From Acidimicrobiaceae bacterium (GTDB lineage Bacteria; Actinomycetota; Acidimicrobiia; Acidimicrobiales; Aldehydirespiratoraceae), in contig JAPOUM010000041.1 in the NCBI GenBank assembly GCA_026708645.1, positions 141,880 to 205,879 on the forward strand: a DNA stretch of 64,000 bases, in the 5' to 3' direction. Made by a program: the position numbers and the translations under genes. The notes beneath the pieces are model-generated. The model ran no database searches. It was not told the DNA's origin and worked only from the letters and a program-made list of their open reading frames with translations. This document shows positions 52,797 through 60,959 of the stretch, in pieces. Position 1 is the stretch's first letter; the number at the start of each line of letters is the position of its first letter.

Positions 52797-54158
52797 CTAC
52801 TCGCCCGGCCTGTCGCTGTCGGCCTGCCCGATTCGGATGTCGGCGCCCAGCGAGGCCAGGTCGCCGACCAGGTTCTCGTAGCCGCGCCGCACATGATGGG
52901 CGTCGCTGATGACCGTCGGCCCTTCGGCGCCGAGCCCTGCCACCGCCAGAGCGGCGCCGGCGCGGATGTCGTGAGCTCGCACGGGCGCCCCCGACAGCCT
53001 GTCCACGCCTCTGACCACCGCATGATGAGCGTCGGTTCGGATGTCGGCGCCCATGCGACGCAGCTCGTCGACGTAACGGAAACGCCCCGGGAAGAGGTTC
53101 TCGGTGACGATCCCCACGCCCGAAGCCGTGGCCAGCATCGTCACCAGGAAAGGCTTGCAGTCGGTGGCGATGCCCGGATAAGGCAGCGTGGAGCAGTCGA
53201 CCGAGTCGAGCCTCCGCGGCGCGACGGCACGGATTCCTTCGGGTTCGCCGATGATGATCATCCCCATCTCGGTCAGCTTGGCGCAGAGCAGTTCCATGTG
53301 GTCGTAACGGGCGCCCTCCACGAGAATCTCACCGGAAGCCACCCCCAGCGCGGCCAGGTAGGTGGCCGCCACGATGCGGTCGGGCACCACAGCGTGGTCG
53401 GTGGACTGCAACAGCTCGGTGGTCCCAGAGCCGTCGATCACGAGCGTCGAGGCGCCGACGCCGGAGACACGCGCCCCCATGCCCTGCAAGAACCGGCAGA
53501 GGTCGAGTATCTCGGGCTCGCGGGCGGCGTTGTCGATCACGGTTCTGCCCTTGGCGGCCACCGCGGCCATGAGCAGGTTCTCGGTGGCGCCCACGCTGGG
53601 GAACTCCAGCACCACCCGTGCGCCCAGCAGCTGCGGCGCGGACGCTTCGATGTTGCCGTGGACCACATCGACTCGGGCGCCCAGCTCTGCGAGCCCCTTG
53701 ACGTGCATGTCAACCGGACGCGGCCCGAAGTCGTCGCCTCCCGGCAGCGCCACTGTGGCCTCCCCGCAGCGGGCCAGCATGGGACCCAGCAGCACGACCG
53801 AAGCCCGGAACCTCTCGACGATGTCGTAGGGGGCTACCGGAGTGATCCGCGCCGGCACGTCGATGCGCAGCGCAGACGTGTCTTTCGGGTCCCGCTCGAC
53901 GCTGCATCCCACGGCCCGCAGGAGTTCCGCCATCAGATCCACGTCGACGATGCGCGGCATGTTGCTGAGCCGGTAGGCGCCCTCTGCGAGCAGGGTTGCC
54001 GCCATCAGTTTGAGGGCGGAGTTCTTGGCGCCGGCGACTCGCACCGAGCCCTCCAGCGGCGAACCGGAACGCACGATGATCTGCTCAGACACGCTCTCGT
54101 GAGCCTGCGGCTCGGACGCGGGGCCGTGTCCAGAGCCATGAGACGGCTTGGTTGCCAC
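52797..54158 (-). CDS. murA: UDP-N-acetylglucosamine 1-carboxyvinyltransferase, Asp variant
   Basis: MurA catalyses the first committed step of peptidoglycan synthesis, transferring enolpyruvate from PEP. The 453-residue protein has GAKNSALKLMAATLLAEG and the active-site loop TVALPGGDDFGPRPVDMH, where the E. coli-type Cys115 is Asp (GGD for GGC). The same change in mycobacterial and chlamydial MurA is known to give fosfomycin insensitivity. The GTG start at 54156-54158 adds ~25 residues before the core (SEQIIVRSGSPLEG). Confidence 0.96.
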   Translation of the reverse strand: MATKPSHGSGHGPASEPQAHESVSEQIIVRSGSPLEGSVRVAGAKNSALKLMAATLLAEGAYRLSNMPRIVDVDLMAELLRAVGCSVERDPKDTSALRIDVPARITPVAPYDIVERFRASVVLLGPMLARCGEATVALPGGDDFGPRPVDMHVKGLAELGARVDVVHGNIEASAPQLLGARVVLEFPSVGATENLLMAAVAAKGRTVIDNAAREPEILDLCRFLQGMGARVSGVGASTLVIDGSGTTELLQSTDHAVVPDRIVAATYLAALGVASGEILVEGARYDHMELLCAKLTEMGMIIIGEPEGIRAVAPRRLDSVDCSTLPYPGIATDCKPFLVTMLATASGVGIVTENLFPGRFRYVDELRRMGADIRTDAHHAVVRGVDRLSGAPVRAHDIRAGAALAVAGLGAEGPTVISDAHHVRRGYENLVGDLASLGADIRIGQADSDRPGE

Positions 54159-54271
54159 CGTGCGAGCCTATTGGGCGGCGCTTGGCGCGCTGTGGCGTAT
54201 CTGGCCTATGCACCTCTGTCACAAACCCGGGCGCTCCCAACGCTGAACAGATCGCAGAGCAGCTGCCTGCC

Positions 54272-56023
54272 ATGACCGTTCTGCGCACAGTGACGCGCGG
54301 CAGCCGAGCCGCTGCGGAACTCGAATACCAGAAGCGCCTGGCGCCCCGAGACGACATCGTGGCCGAGAGGATCACAGAGACGGCGGCATCAACAGTCGCA
54401 GGCGCGGCACCCGCCTCTCAAGCCGTCGAGCATGAGCCGTCCGACGACGCGGTCCGCTTCGAGTCTGTCGGCGGGCCTTTCAGTCATTACGAGCGGCGGC
54501 TGTGTGTTCCTCGCCCGACCGCTCCTCCGGCTGCGGCTGCGCCGGACCGGCAACAGCATCAACAGCAGCGGCCCCCGGACTACGAGTTGCTCGAGGTCAT
54601 CACCTACCGGCTGGCGGTGCCGGTCTGGGGGTGGCTGTTCCATTGGCCTGTGAAGCGGGCGCTGCGACACCGTAAACCCGTCTACGGCTACTGGTGGGCG
54701 CCGCCCGACCGGATCGACGAGCGCCCCGCGATGGTGCTGGGGCTGCTGTGTTGCGTGCAGGTGCTCGACGGCTATCTCGGCACCGTCTTGTCGCAGACCC
54801 TCACGTTCGCCGCCGACGAGTTCGGTCGCGGCAACACCGCTCAGGGGATAGTGCTGGCGGTGGTGCGCGTCGGGGTGCTGATCGCTCTCGCCGGCGTGGC
54901 GCTGGCCGATCGGCACGGGCGCAGACGGCTGCTGTTGGCCGCCGGCACGGCCAGTTGCGTGATCACCGCCGCGGGGGCGCTGGCGCCGGGTCTCTGGTTC
55001 TTGGGCGCCACCCAGTTGGCGGCCCGAGGACTGTCCACCGCTTTGGGCATCCTCATCGTGATCTACGCCGCCGAGGAGATGCCGGCACGGTCGCGGTCGT
55101 GGGCCATGTCGGTGCTGGTGCTCTGCGCCGGTCTCGGCTCGGGGATGGCGGTCTGGGTGCTGCCGGTGGCCGATCTGCACATCGCCGCCTGGCGGATCAT
55201 CTACGTGGCGCCTCTGGCGGGCTTGGCTGTGATGGCCTGGGTGGGCCGTCGCCTTCCCGAGAGCCGCCGTTTCACGCCCGGCCGCGCCGGGCCGCGCCGG
55301 GCGTCGGGCGGCCGGGCCGAGAGCCTGTCGGACGACGGCAGCACGGACGCGGCGCTTCCGGCGGACGACACAGCCTCGGACTTGCCAGAAGACTTCACGG
55401 ACGCGGCGCTTCTGGCGGCGCAGCGGCGGCGCAGGAGGCTGGCGCTGCTGGCGGTCTCGGCTTTCTTGATCGCCATGTTCGCTGCGCCAGCCTCGGGTTT
55501 GCGCAACGATTTCCTCAAAGACGAACGCGACTTCTCGGCGGCGGCGATCTCGCTGTTCACTCTGGTCACCAACACCCCCGTCGGCATCGGCATCCTCGCC
55601 GGCGGTTATCTGGCCGACCGGCGAGGGCGCCGTCCGGTGGGCGCGTTCGGTCTGGTCGCCGGGGCTGTGCTGGGCGCCTGGGCCTTCTTCAACGAAGGCG
55701 CCGCCTTGTGGCTGCTGAGCCTGGGGGCAGGAGTGCTGGGGGCTTTGGCTGTGCCGGCGCTGGCGGTTTACGGGCCTGAACTGTTCGGCACCTACCGCCG
55801 AGGGCGGAGCAACGGCCTGATAGTCGCTGTCGGCGTGGCGGGCAGCGCGCTGGGTCTGCTGACGGCCGGCTGGCTGTCGGACGTGCTCGACGGCAGGCTG
55901 GCGCCGGCGCTGGCGCTGCTGGCGGCCGGCCCTCTGGCGGTGGCTGCCCTGGTCGTATGGAAGTATCCCGAAACGGCCGGCCGGGAACTCGAAGACCTGA
56001 ATCCCGAAGACGGCAACACCTAA
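54272..56023 (+). CDS. MFS transporter
   Basis: A major facilitator superfamily permease of 583 residues from the ATG at 54272 (MTVLRTVTRGSRAAA). After a ~115-residue Ala/Gln-rich cytosolic N-terminus come about twelve hydrophobic segments in two halves, starting near MVLGLLCCVQVLDGYLG. The MFS loop motifs are ADRHGRRRLLLA (half 1) and ADRRGRRPVGAFG (half 2). A central loop of ~50 residues contains a duplicated TDAALPA/TDAALLA element. Sugar- or metabolite-porter-like motif GRRLPESRRF is present, but the substrate cannot be assigned. The far upstream start at 54152 overlaps murA and is unlikely. Confidence 0.85.
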   Translation: MTVLRTVTRGSRAAAELEYQKRLAPRDDIVAERITETAASTVAGAAPASQAVEHEPSDDAVRFESVGGPFSHYERRLCVPRPTAPPAAAAPDRQQHQQQRPPDYELLEVITYRLAVPVWGWLFHWPVKRALRHRKPVYGYWWAPPDRIDERPAMVLGLLCCVQVLDGYLGTVLSQTLTFAADEFGRGNTAQGIVLAVVRVGVLIALAGVALADRHGRRRLLLAAGTASCVITAAGALAPGLWFLGATQLAARGLSTALGILIVIYAAEEMPARSRSWAMSVLVLCAGLGSGMAVWVLPVADLHIAAWRIIYVAPLAGLAVMAWVGRRLPESRRFTPGRAGPRRASGGRAESLSDDGSTDAALPADDTASDLPEDFTDAALLAAQRRRRRLALLAVSAFLIAMFAAPASGLRNDFLKDERDFSAAAISLFTLVTNTPVGIGILAGGYLADRRGRRPVGAFGLVAGAVLGAWAFFNEGAALWLLSLGAGVLGALAVPALAVYGPELFGTYRRGRSNGLIVAVGVAGSALGLLTAGWLSDVLDGRLAPALALLAAGPLAVAALVVWKYPETAGRELEDLNPEDGNT

Positions 56024-56130
56024 ACCAGCGACACTGGCCCGCAACGCTAAGCGACGCTTCGTCCGCGCGTTCGCGATCCCCGATAGGAGCAACGCGCCGG
56101 AAACACCGACCAGCGACACTGGCCCGCAAC
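56024..56130 (+). repeat. duplication of the MFS gene 3' end
   Basis: ACCAGCGACACTGGCCCGCAAC occurs perfectly at 56024-56045 and 56109-56130 (85-bp period), and the similarity extends left over AACACC before the MFS stop codon. The gap 56024-56240 holds nothing else recognisable. Confidence 0.65.
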
Positions 56131-56240
56131 ACTGAGAGATGCGGCTGAACACAGCTGGCCGTGTGGTCAGTTATCGGTTAGGCCCGCCGCCGGATCCAGA
56201 CGACGACCGGGATGCTCCTGGGCGGCTCTAGGCTGGCTCT

Positions 56241-56723
56241 GTGCGGATCGCCGTCGGGTCGGACCACGCCGGCTACAGGCTCAAGCAGGCTCTGGCCGAG
56301 CATTTGCGCCGCAGCGGCCACGAAGTGAACGACTGCGGGACGCGGTCCGACCAGCGGGTGGACTACCCCGACTTCGGCGCCGCGGTCGGACGGGCGGTGG
56401 CCTCGGGCCGGGCTGATCTGGGGTTGTGCGTCTGCGGCAGCGGCAACGGCATCGCCATGGCCGCCAACAAGGTTCCCGGCGTGCGCGCCGCGGTGGCCCA
56501 CGACGCCATCTCGGCGCGTCTGGCTCGCGCCCACAACGACGCCAACGTCTTGTGCGTCGGTGAGCGCTTGATCGGCGAAGAGGTCGCACGAGAGGCGCTC
56601 GACGCCTGGCTGGGCGCCGCATTCGAGGGCGGTCGCCATGCAGCCCGTGTCGCCAAACTCTCAGCCTTGGACGACCCCGACGGCACTGGCTCAGTCTTGG
56701 ACGCCCCGGAAGGCGCCGACTGA
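56241..56723 (+). CDS. rpiB: ribose-5-phosphate isomerase B family protein
   Basis: A 160-residue RpiB/LacAB-family sugar-phosphate isomerase, interconverting ribose 5-phosphate and ribulose 5-phosphate. Start [20 protein letters not shown] (GTG), active-site loop [20 protein letters not shown] with the catalytic Cys, and [16 protein letters not shown]. Precedes glyA, an order common in actinobacteria. The 12 or so C-terminal residues ([16 protein letters not shown]) are a variable tail. Confidence 0.95.
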   Translation: MRIAVGSDHAGYRLKQALAEHLRRSGHEVNDCGTRSDQRVDYPDFGAAVGRAVASGRADLGLCVCGSGNGIAMAANKVPGVRAAVAHDAISARLARAHNDANVLCVGERLIGEEVAREALDAWLGAAFEGGRHAARVAKLSALDDPDGTGSVLDAPEGAD

Positions 56724-56754
56724 CCGTTGCGCTCGCACTGCGAGGCTTCGAGCC

Positions 56755-56903
56755 ACTACGGTGCAAGGCGCACTACCGTGCGAGGCGCCGAGGGTCGCGA
56801 CGCGAGTCCTTCCAGCAGGGCGAGTCCCGCCTCTTAGTTTGACAACTACCCTGCCGGGATTGTCGGTCGCGACGCGAGTCCTTCCAGCAGGGCGAGTCCC
56901 GCC
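56755..56903. repeat. repeats upstream of glyA
   Basis: Two nested arrays fill the 226-nt gap before glyA. A 17-bp unit, ACTACGGTGCAAGGCGC, is followed directly by ACTACCGTGCGAGGCGC (56755-56788). A 39-bp unit beginning GGTCGCGACGCGAGTCCTTC lies at 56793-56831 and 56865-56903, identical, with a 72-bp period. TTGACA at 56839-56844 lies between the copies but has no matching -10. Confidence 0.8.
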
Positions 56904-56949
56904 ACGGAAACCCCGCCGTAGAGAGTCCCACCGCAGAAACGAGGAACCG

Positions 56950-58206
56950 ATGCCCTGGCCCGCCGCCGATGAGGCCGTTTTCGATCTGATCCGCCAAGAG
57001 ATCCGCCGCCAGAACACCACTGTCCAGCTGATCGCCTCGGAGAACTTCGCCAGCCCCGCCGTGATGGCCGCGACCGGGTCCGTCTTCACCAACAAGTACA
57101 GCGAGGGCTATCCGGGCCGGCGCTACTACGGCGGCAACATCGTGGTCGACCAGATCGAGGAACTGGCCCGAGACCGCGTGTGCGCGCTGTTCGGCGCCGA
57201 CCACGCCAACGTGCAGCCCCACGCCGGCGCCATCGCCAACATGGGCGCCTATCAGGCGCTGCTCGAGCCGGGAGACACCGTGCTGGGCATGAGCCTCGAC
57301 CATGGCGGTCATCTCACCCACGGCTCACCGGTCAACTTCTCGGGCTTGCTGTACCGCTTCGTGTCCTACGGCGTCACTCCCAGCGACGAGCGCATCGACC
57401 TGGATCAGCTGCGCGATCTCGCCTTGGCGCATCGTCCCAAGCTGATCGTGGCAGGCGCTACCGCCTATCCCCGTCTGATCCAGCCTGAGCCGCTGCGCGA
57501 GATCGCTGACGAGGCGGGCGCGCTGCTGATGTTCGACGCGGCGCACATCGCCGGGCTGATCGCAGGCGGCGTGCATCCCAATCCCGTGCCTTTCGCCGAT
57601 GTGGTGACCTTCACCACCCACAAGACGCTGCGCGGCCCCCGCGGCGGGGCCATCCTGTGCCGCTCCGAGCACGCCAAAGCGATCGACAAGGCCATGTTCC
57701 CAGGCTTGCAGGGCGGACCGCTCGACAACGCCGTGGCGGCCAAAGCCGCGGCGTTCGCGGAGGCCGCCACCGACGAGTTCGCCGACTACGCGGCCCGCAT
57801 CGTGGCGAACTCGCGGGCTTTGGCTGCGGCTCTCGCCGGGCACGGTTTCAGGCTCGTGTCGGGCGGCACCGACAACCATCTGCTGCTGCTGGACTTGCGG
57901 ACCTTCGATCCCGACCTGACCGGCAAGGAAGCCCAAGCCACTCTGGACGCCGCCGGCATCAGCCTCAACAAGAACACGGTGCCCGACGACCCCCGCTCGC
58001 CGTTCGTGACCTCCGGCGTGCGTGTCGGCACTCCCGCCGTGACCACTCAGGGCATGGGCAGCGACGACATGACGGCCATCGCCGAACTGATCTCGCGTGC
58101 TCTGCGCAACCGCTCAGACGCTGCCGCCGTGGCTGCCGTCAAAGCCGACGCCGAGGCGCTCTGCGCCGCCAAACCGCCCTACCCGGGACTCGAACCGCAG
58201 TACTGA
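56950..58206 (+). CDS. glyA: serine hydroxymethyltransferase
   Basis: GlyA interconverts serine and glycine, charging tetrahydrofolate with a one-carbon unit. The 418-residue protein begins [17 protein letters not shown], with GAGG 5 nt before the ATG at 56950. It has [30 protein letters not shown] and the PLP-lysine segment [15 protein letters not shown]. Complete. The long frame reaching back to 56638 overlaps rpiB and is not used. Confidence 0.98.
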   Translation: MPWPAADEAVFDLIRQEIRRQNTTVQLIASENFASPAVMAATGSVFTNKYSEGYPGRRYYGGNIVVDQIEELARDRVCALFGADHANVQPHAGAIANMGAYQALLEPGDTVLGMSLDHGGHLTHGSPVNFSGLLYRFVSYGVTPSDERIDLDQLRDLALAHRPKLIVAGATAYPRLIQPEPLREIADEAGALLMFDAAHIAGLIAGGVHPNPVPFADVVTFTTHKTLRGPRGGAILCRSEHAKAIDKAMFPGLQGGPLDNAVAAKAAAFAEAATDEFADYAARIVANSRALAAALAGHGFRLVSGGTDNHLLLLDLRTFDPDLTGKEAQATLDAAGISLNKNTVPDDPRSPFVTSGVRVGTPAVTTQGMGSDDMTAIAELISRALRNRSDAAAVAAVKADAEALCAAKPPYPGLEPQY

Positions 58207-58240
58207 AGCCCCTCCCCAGCTCGCGGCTGGCTTCCTGCTC

Positions 58241-58317
58241 TCGACGGTTTCTGAGGCTCAAGCCCTGTTCGGCTTCGGTGACACCGTCTGCGTGCCCGTG
58301 ATCGCCTGGCTCGCCCG
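58241..58317 (+). pseudogene. orphan copy of methyltransferase motif X
   Basis: This 77-bp segment matches 59486-59562, the 3' part of the downstream cytosine methyltransferase, at 74 of 77 positions. It codes STVSEAQALFGFGDTVCVPV and on to AWLAR, which is conserved motif X. It stands 35 nt after the glyA stop and 137 nt before the methyltransferase start, and its reading frame runs open into that gene. Most likely a remnant of an earlier copy or a recombination scar. Confidence 0.8.
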
Positions 58318-58453
58318 ACTCGGTGGTATGAGGACGGGTTCGCGATCGTCAGCCGAGGCCAGTCCGCGACGTTGTCACACCAGAGTATTAGAGTCGCCTG
58401 CCGAGTCTAAAAGGCTTATCCATCCCGCCCGAATGGCTTTCCACGAGGGTTTC

Positions 58454-59617
58454 ATGCCGCTCAACCAATCCCCAGACACAGTGATCCCAGTTCCTGATCT
58501 CGGTCGTTCGAAGCTGCGCGCGGCCGAGTTCTTCGCTGGCATCGGGCTGGTGCGCTGCGGCTTGGAGCAGGCTGGCATCGAGGTGGTGTGGGCCAACGAC
58601 ATCGAGCCGGTCAAGAAGTCCGTCTATGCCGCCAATTTCGACGACTCTCATTTTCTGTTGGGTGACATCCGCGAAGTGGCAGGGGAAACGGTGCCCACCG
58701 TGGATTTGGCGACTGCCAGTTTCCCCTGTGTGGATCTTTCGCTAGCGGGGAACCGTCGAGGCCTCAGAGGCGAGCAGTCGGGCTTGTTCTATGAGTTCGC
58801 TCGGATTCTCGGTGAGATGGGAGATCGTTCGCCGTCTGTGGTGATGGTCGAGAATGTGGCGTCTTTCGTGTCGTCGCGTGATGGGCGAGATCTGCGGGCT
58901 GCTGTGAGAGAGCTCAATGCTCTGGGATACGTCTGCGATCTGCTGATGCTGGACGCGAGATGGTTCACGCCTCAATCGCGTCCGCGTCTGTTCATCGTCG
59001 GCGCCCGGCAGCGCTACTCCGACGGAGCTGCCAGCAACGCGAGTCTCTTGCGGCCTGATCGGTTGGTGCGCTTCTGTCGCTCGAACCCCGATCTTGAACT
59101 CCAAGAACTCCCGTTGGCCACTCCCCGGTGCAGGGGGTCTGCCTTGAGCGACGCTATCGAACGGTTCGCGCCAGCTTCGGATTTTTGGTGGAACGGCGCA
59201 CGCTACGACGGTTTCATGTCCTCGCTGGTGCCGTTGCAGCGTCGCCGACTCGAGTCCCTGCGAGCCCGGCGCCGTTTTGAGTGGCGCACCGCTTACAGGC
59301 GCACTCGGGCAGGGGTCGCGGTGTGGGAGATCCGCGGCGACGAGCTGGCCGGATGTCTACGCACAGCCCGTGGAGGCTCTTCGCGGCAGGCGGTGGTGCA
59401 GGCTGGACACGGCCGAGTGCAGGTGCGCTGGATGACGCCACGCGAGTACGCGCGTCTTCAGGGCGTGCCCGAAGACTTCGATTTTTCGACGGTTTCTGAG
59501 GCTCAAGCCCTGTTCGGCTTCGGTGATGCCGTTTGCGTGCCCGTGATCGCCTGGCTCGCCCGCGAAGCACTGACGCCCGCCGCGACCGGCAGCATCTCGA
59601 CCGGCGCCGCAGCCTGA
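58454..59617 (+). CDS. DNA (cytosine-5) methyltransferase
   Basis: A C5-cytosine DNA methyltransferase, 387 residues from the ATG at 58454 (MPLNQSPDTV; GAGGG lies just upstream); an ATG at 58433 is the alternative. Motif I AAEFFAGIGLVRCGL (24-38), motif IV FPCVDLS with catalytic C92, motif VI VENVASF (~132-138), motif VIII TPQSRPRLFIVGA, motif IX TPREYARLQGVPEDF, motif X FGFGDAVCVPVIAWLA. The next gene overlaps as TGATG and encodes a nuclease, so this is the protective half of a type II restriction pair, inserted between glyA and tsaC. Confidence 0.93.
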   Translation: MPLNQSPDTVIPVPDLGRSKLRAAEFFAGIGLVRCGLEQAGIEVVWANDIEPVKKSVYAANFDDSHFLLGDIREVAGETVPTVDLATASFPCVDLSLAGNRRGLRGEQSGLFYEFARILGEMGDRSPSVVMVENVASFVSSRDGRDLRAAVRELNALGYVCDLLMLDARWFTPQSRPRLFIVGARQRYSDGAASNASLLRPDRLVRFCRSNPDLELQELPLATPRCRGSALSDAIERFAPASDFWWNGARYDGFMSSLVPLQRRRLESLRARRRFEWRTAYRRTRAGVAVWEIRGDELAGCLRTARGGSSRQAVVQAGHGRVQVRWMTPREYARLQGVPEDFDFSTVSEAQALFGFGDAVCVPVIAWLAREALTPAATGSISTGAAA

Positions 59618-60276
59618 TGCCTGAGGACGCTGCGCCCCCGGCGAGAAGCGGGGAGCCGCTTGAGGTCTCACAACTCTACGCAGGCGTAGAACGACTGCTG
59701 AGAGAGACAGACTCCAAAGGGCGCGTCTCAGGCGACTGTCAGCACGGCGTCTATCTGTTCATCGACTATGACGGCGAACCGATCTATGTGGGACAGACAC
59801 GCGAGAAGCTCAGAACCCGGATCCGCCGGCACCTGACGAATCAGCGCACCGACGCAGTAGCGATGCGCGTACTCGACCCTTTCGAGGTCGCCGAAGTCGA
59901 GATGTGGCCCTTCTGGGATCTCGGAGAAGCACCCGAGGGAAAGGTCAAGGAGACGTTGCAGAAAGCCGAATTCACTGTCTACCAAGACACGCTACGGCGA
60001 TCGTCTTTCAAGGCTGTGCTAAACGAAGGCCAGATCCCTCATGCCGAGATCATCCCACTCCCGGAGTCCGTCCGAGCGACCATCCTGCCAATCGGTTCAA
60101 GGCGTCAGCGAGAGCACCCTGACATCAGGCTGGCCCGACGGGCTCGGACTATCGCTGACCTCGCCCGAGTCATCAGCGAGCGGCGCGTCAGTTCGGGAAT
60201 CCGTCGCACACTGTGGGTGCAGGCGAAACGTCTCGAACACCTGTCGCGCATCCGGTTGGAGGAACTCGAAGGCTGA
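59617..60276 (+). CDS. GIY-YIG nuclease, probable restriction endonuclease
   Basis: A 219-residue protein with a GIY-YIG-type core: HGVYLFIDYDGEPIYVGQTR (residues 43-62, GVY and YVG) followed by KLRTRIRRHLTNQRTDA and VAEVEMWPFWDL. This resembles Eco29kI-type restriction endonucleases more than UvrC, but I cannot assign a target site. The ATG overlaps the methyltransferase stop by one base, so the pair is co-translated. The C-terminal half is basic and helical, probably for DNA recognition. Confidence 0.78.
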   Translation: MPEDAAPPARSGEPLEVSQLYAGVERLLRETDSKGRVSGDCQHGVYLFIDYDGEPIYVGQTREKLRTRIRRHLTNQRTDAVAMRVLDPFEVAEVEMWPFWDLGEAPEGKVKETLQKAEFTVYQDTLRRSSFKAVLNEGQIPHAEIIPLPESVRATILPIGSRRQREHPDIRLARRARTIADLARVISERRVSSGIRRTLWVQAKRLEHLSRIRLEELEG

Positions 60277-60320
60277 ACGGTCGACAACTAGCGGCAACCC
60301 GGCGGCGGCGGCGGCTCGGG

Positions 60321-60959
60321 TCAGCCGGGGCTTTCGGCGACGGCTTCGCTGATCTCTTCGAGGCTGACAGGGCCTTCACGAAGGATCTCAGGGACGGGCC
60401 CGGTTACGTCGACCACCGTCGACGACGCCACGCCGCGGGCGCCGCCGTCGATCACGAGCCCCAAGTCCGGCAGCAGGTCTGCGACGCCTTGAGCGGTAGT
60501 CGGCGTGGGGCTGCCGTGCAGGTTGGCGCTGGTCACAGCCAGCGGCCGCGGTGCCGCGATGGCCTGCATGATCGCATCGTCGGGCAGCCGCACTCCGATG
60601 GTCGAACCCTTGCCCAGATGCACGGGCGCAGACGGAGTGCGGGTCGCCACGATGGTCAGCGGCCCCGGCCAGAAACGCTCAGCCAGACGCCCGGCCGATC
60701 CGTCGAATTCCACCAGTTGCGCTGCTGCGGCCGTGTCGGCGACGATCACGGCGATGCTGCGCTCGGCGGGCCGCTGCTTCAGCCGGAACAGCCGCTCGAC
60801 GGCCTGTTCGTCGGACGCGGCGGCGGCCAGCCCGTAGACGGTGTCGGTGGGCACCCCGACGGGCCGGCCGGCTGCCAGAGCGTCGAGTGCCGCCGCCACC
60901 GCAGCAGCCCGCTCGACAGCCCCGGCGACGCTCATCACAGTCGGCTGCACGACTTTCAC
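60321..60959 (-). CDS. tsaC: threonylcarbamoyl-AMP synthase (YrdC/Sua5 family)
   Basis: Makes threonylcarbamoyl-adenylate for the t6A37 modification of tRNA. The YrdC fold is evident: GRPVGVPTDTVYGLAAAAS, LFRLKQRPAERSIAVIVAD, ERFWPGPLTIVATR, TIGVRLPDD and LAVTSANLHGSPTPTT. The GTG at 60957-60959 overlaps the prmC stop as GTGA and gives 212 residues; the ATG at 60933-60935 (MSVAGAVERAA) is a close alternative. Confidence 0.93.
   Translation of the reverse strand: MKVVQPTVMSVAGAVERAAAVAAALDALAAGRPVGVPTDTVYGLAAAASDEQAVERLFRLKQRPAERSIAVIVADTAAAAQLVEFDGSAGRLAERFWPGPLTIVATRTPSAPVHLGKGSTIGVRLPDDAIMQAIAAPRPLAVTSANLHGSPTPTTAQGVADLLPDLGLVIDGGARGVASSTVVDVTGPVPEILREGPVSLEEISEAVAESPG

Noticed and set aside
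54389..56152. 587-codon open frame opposite the MFS gene
   Set aside because: It is Arg/Gln/Pro-rich low-complexity sequence, antisense to a clear membrane transporter, as expected for shadow frames at high GC.
56839..56844. TTGACA as a -35 box for glyA
   Set aside because: No -10-like hexamer follows at 16-19 nt, and the hexamer sits in the spacer of a duplicated segment.
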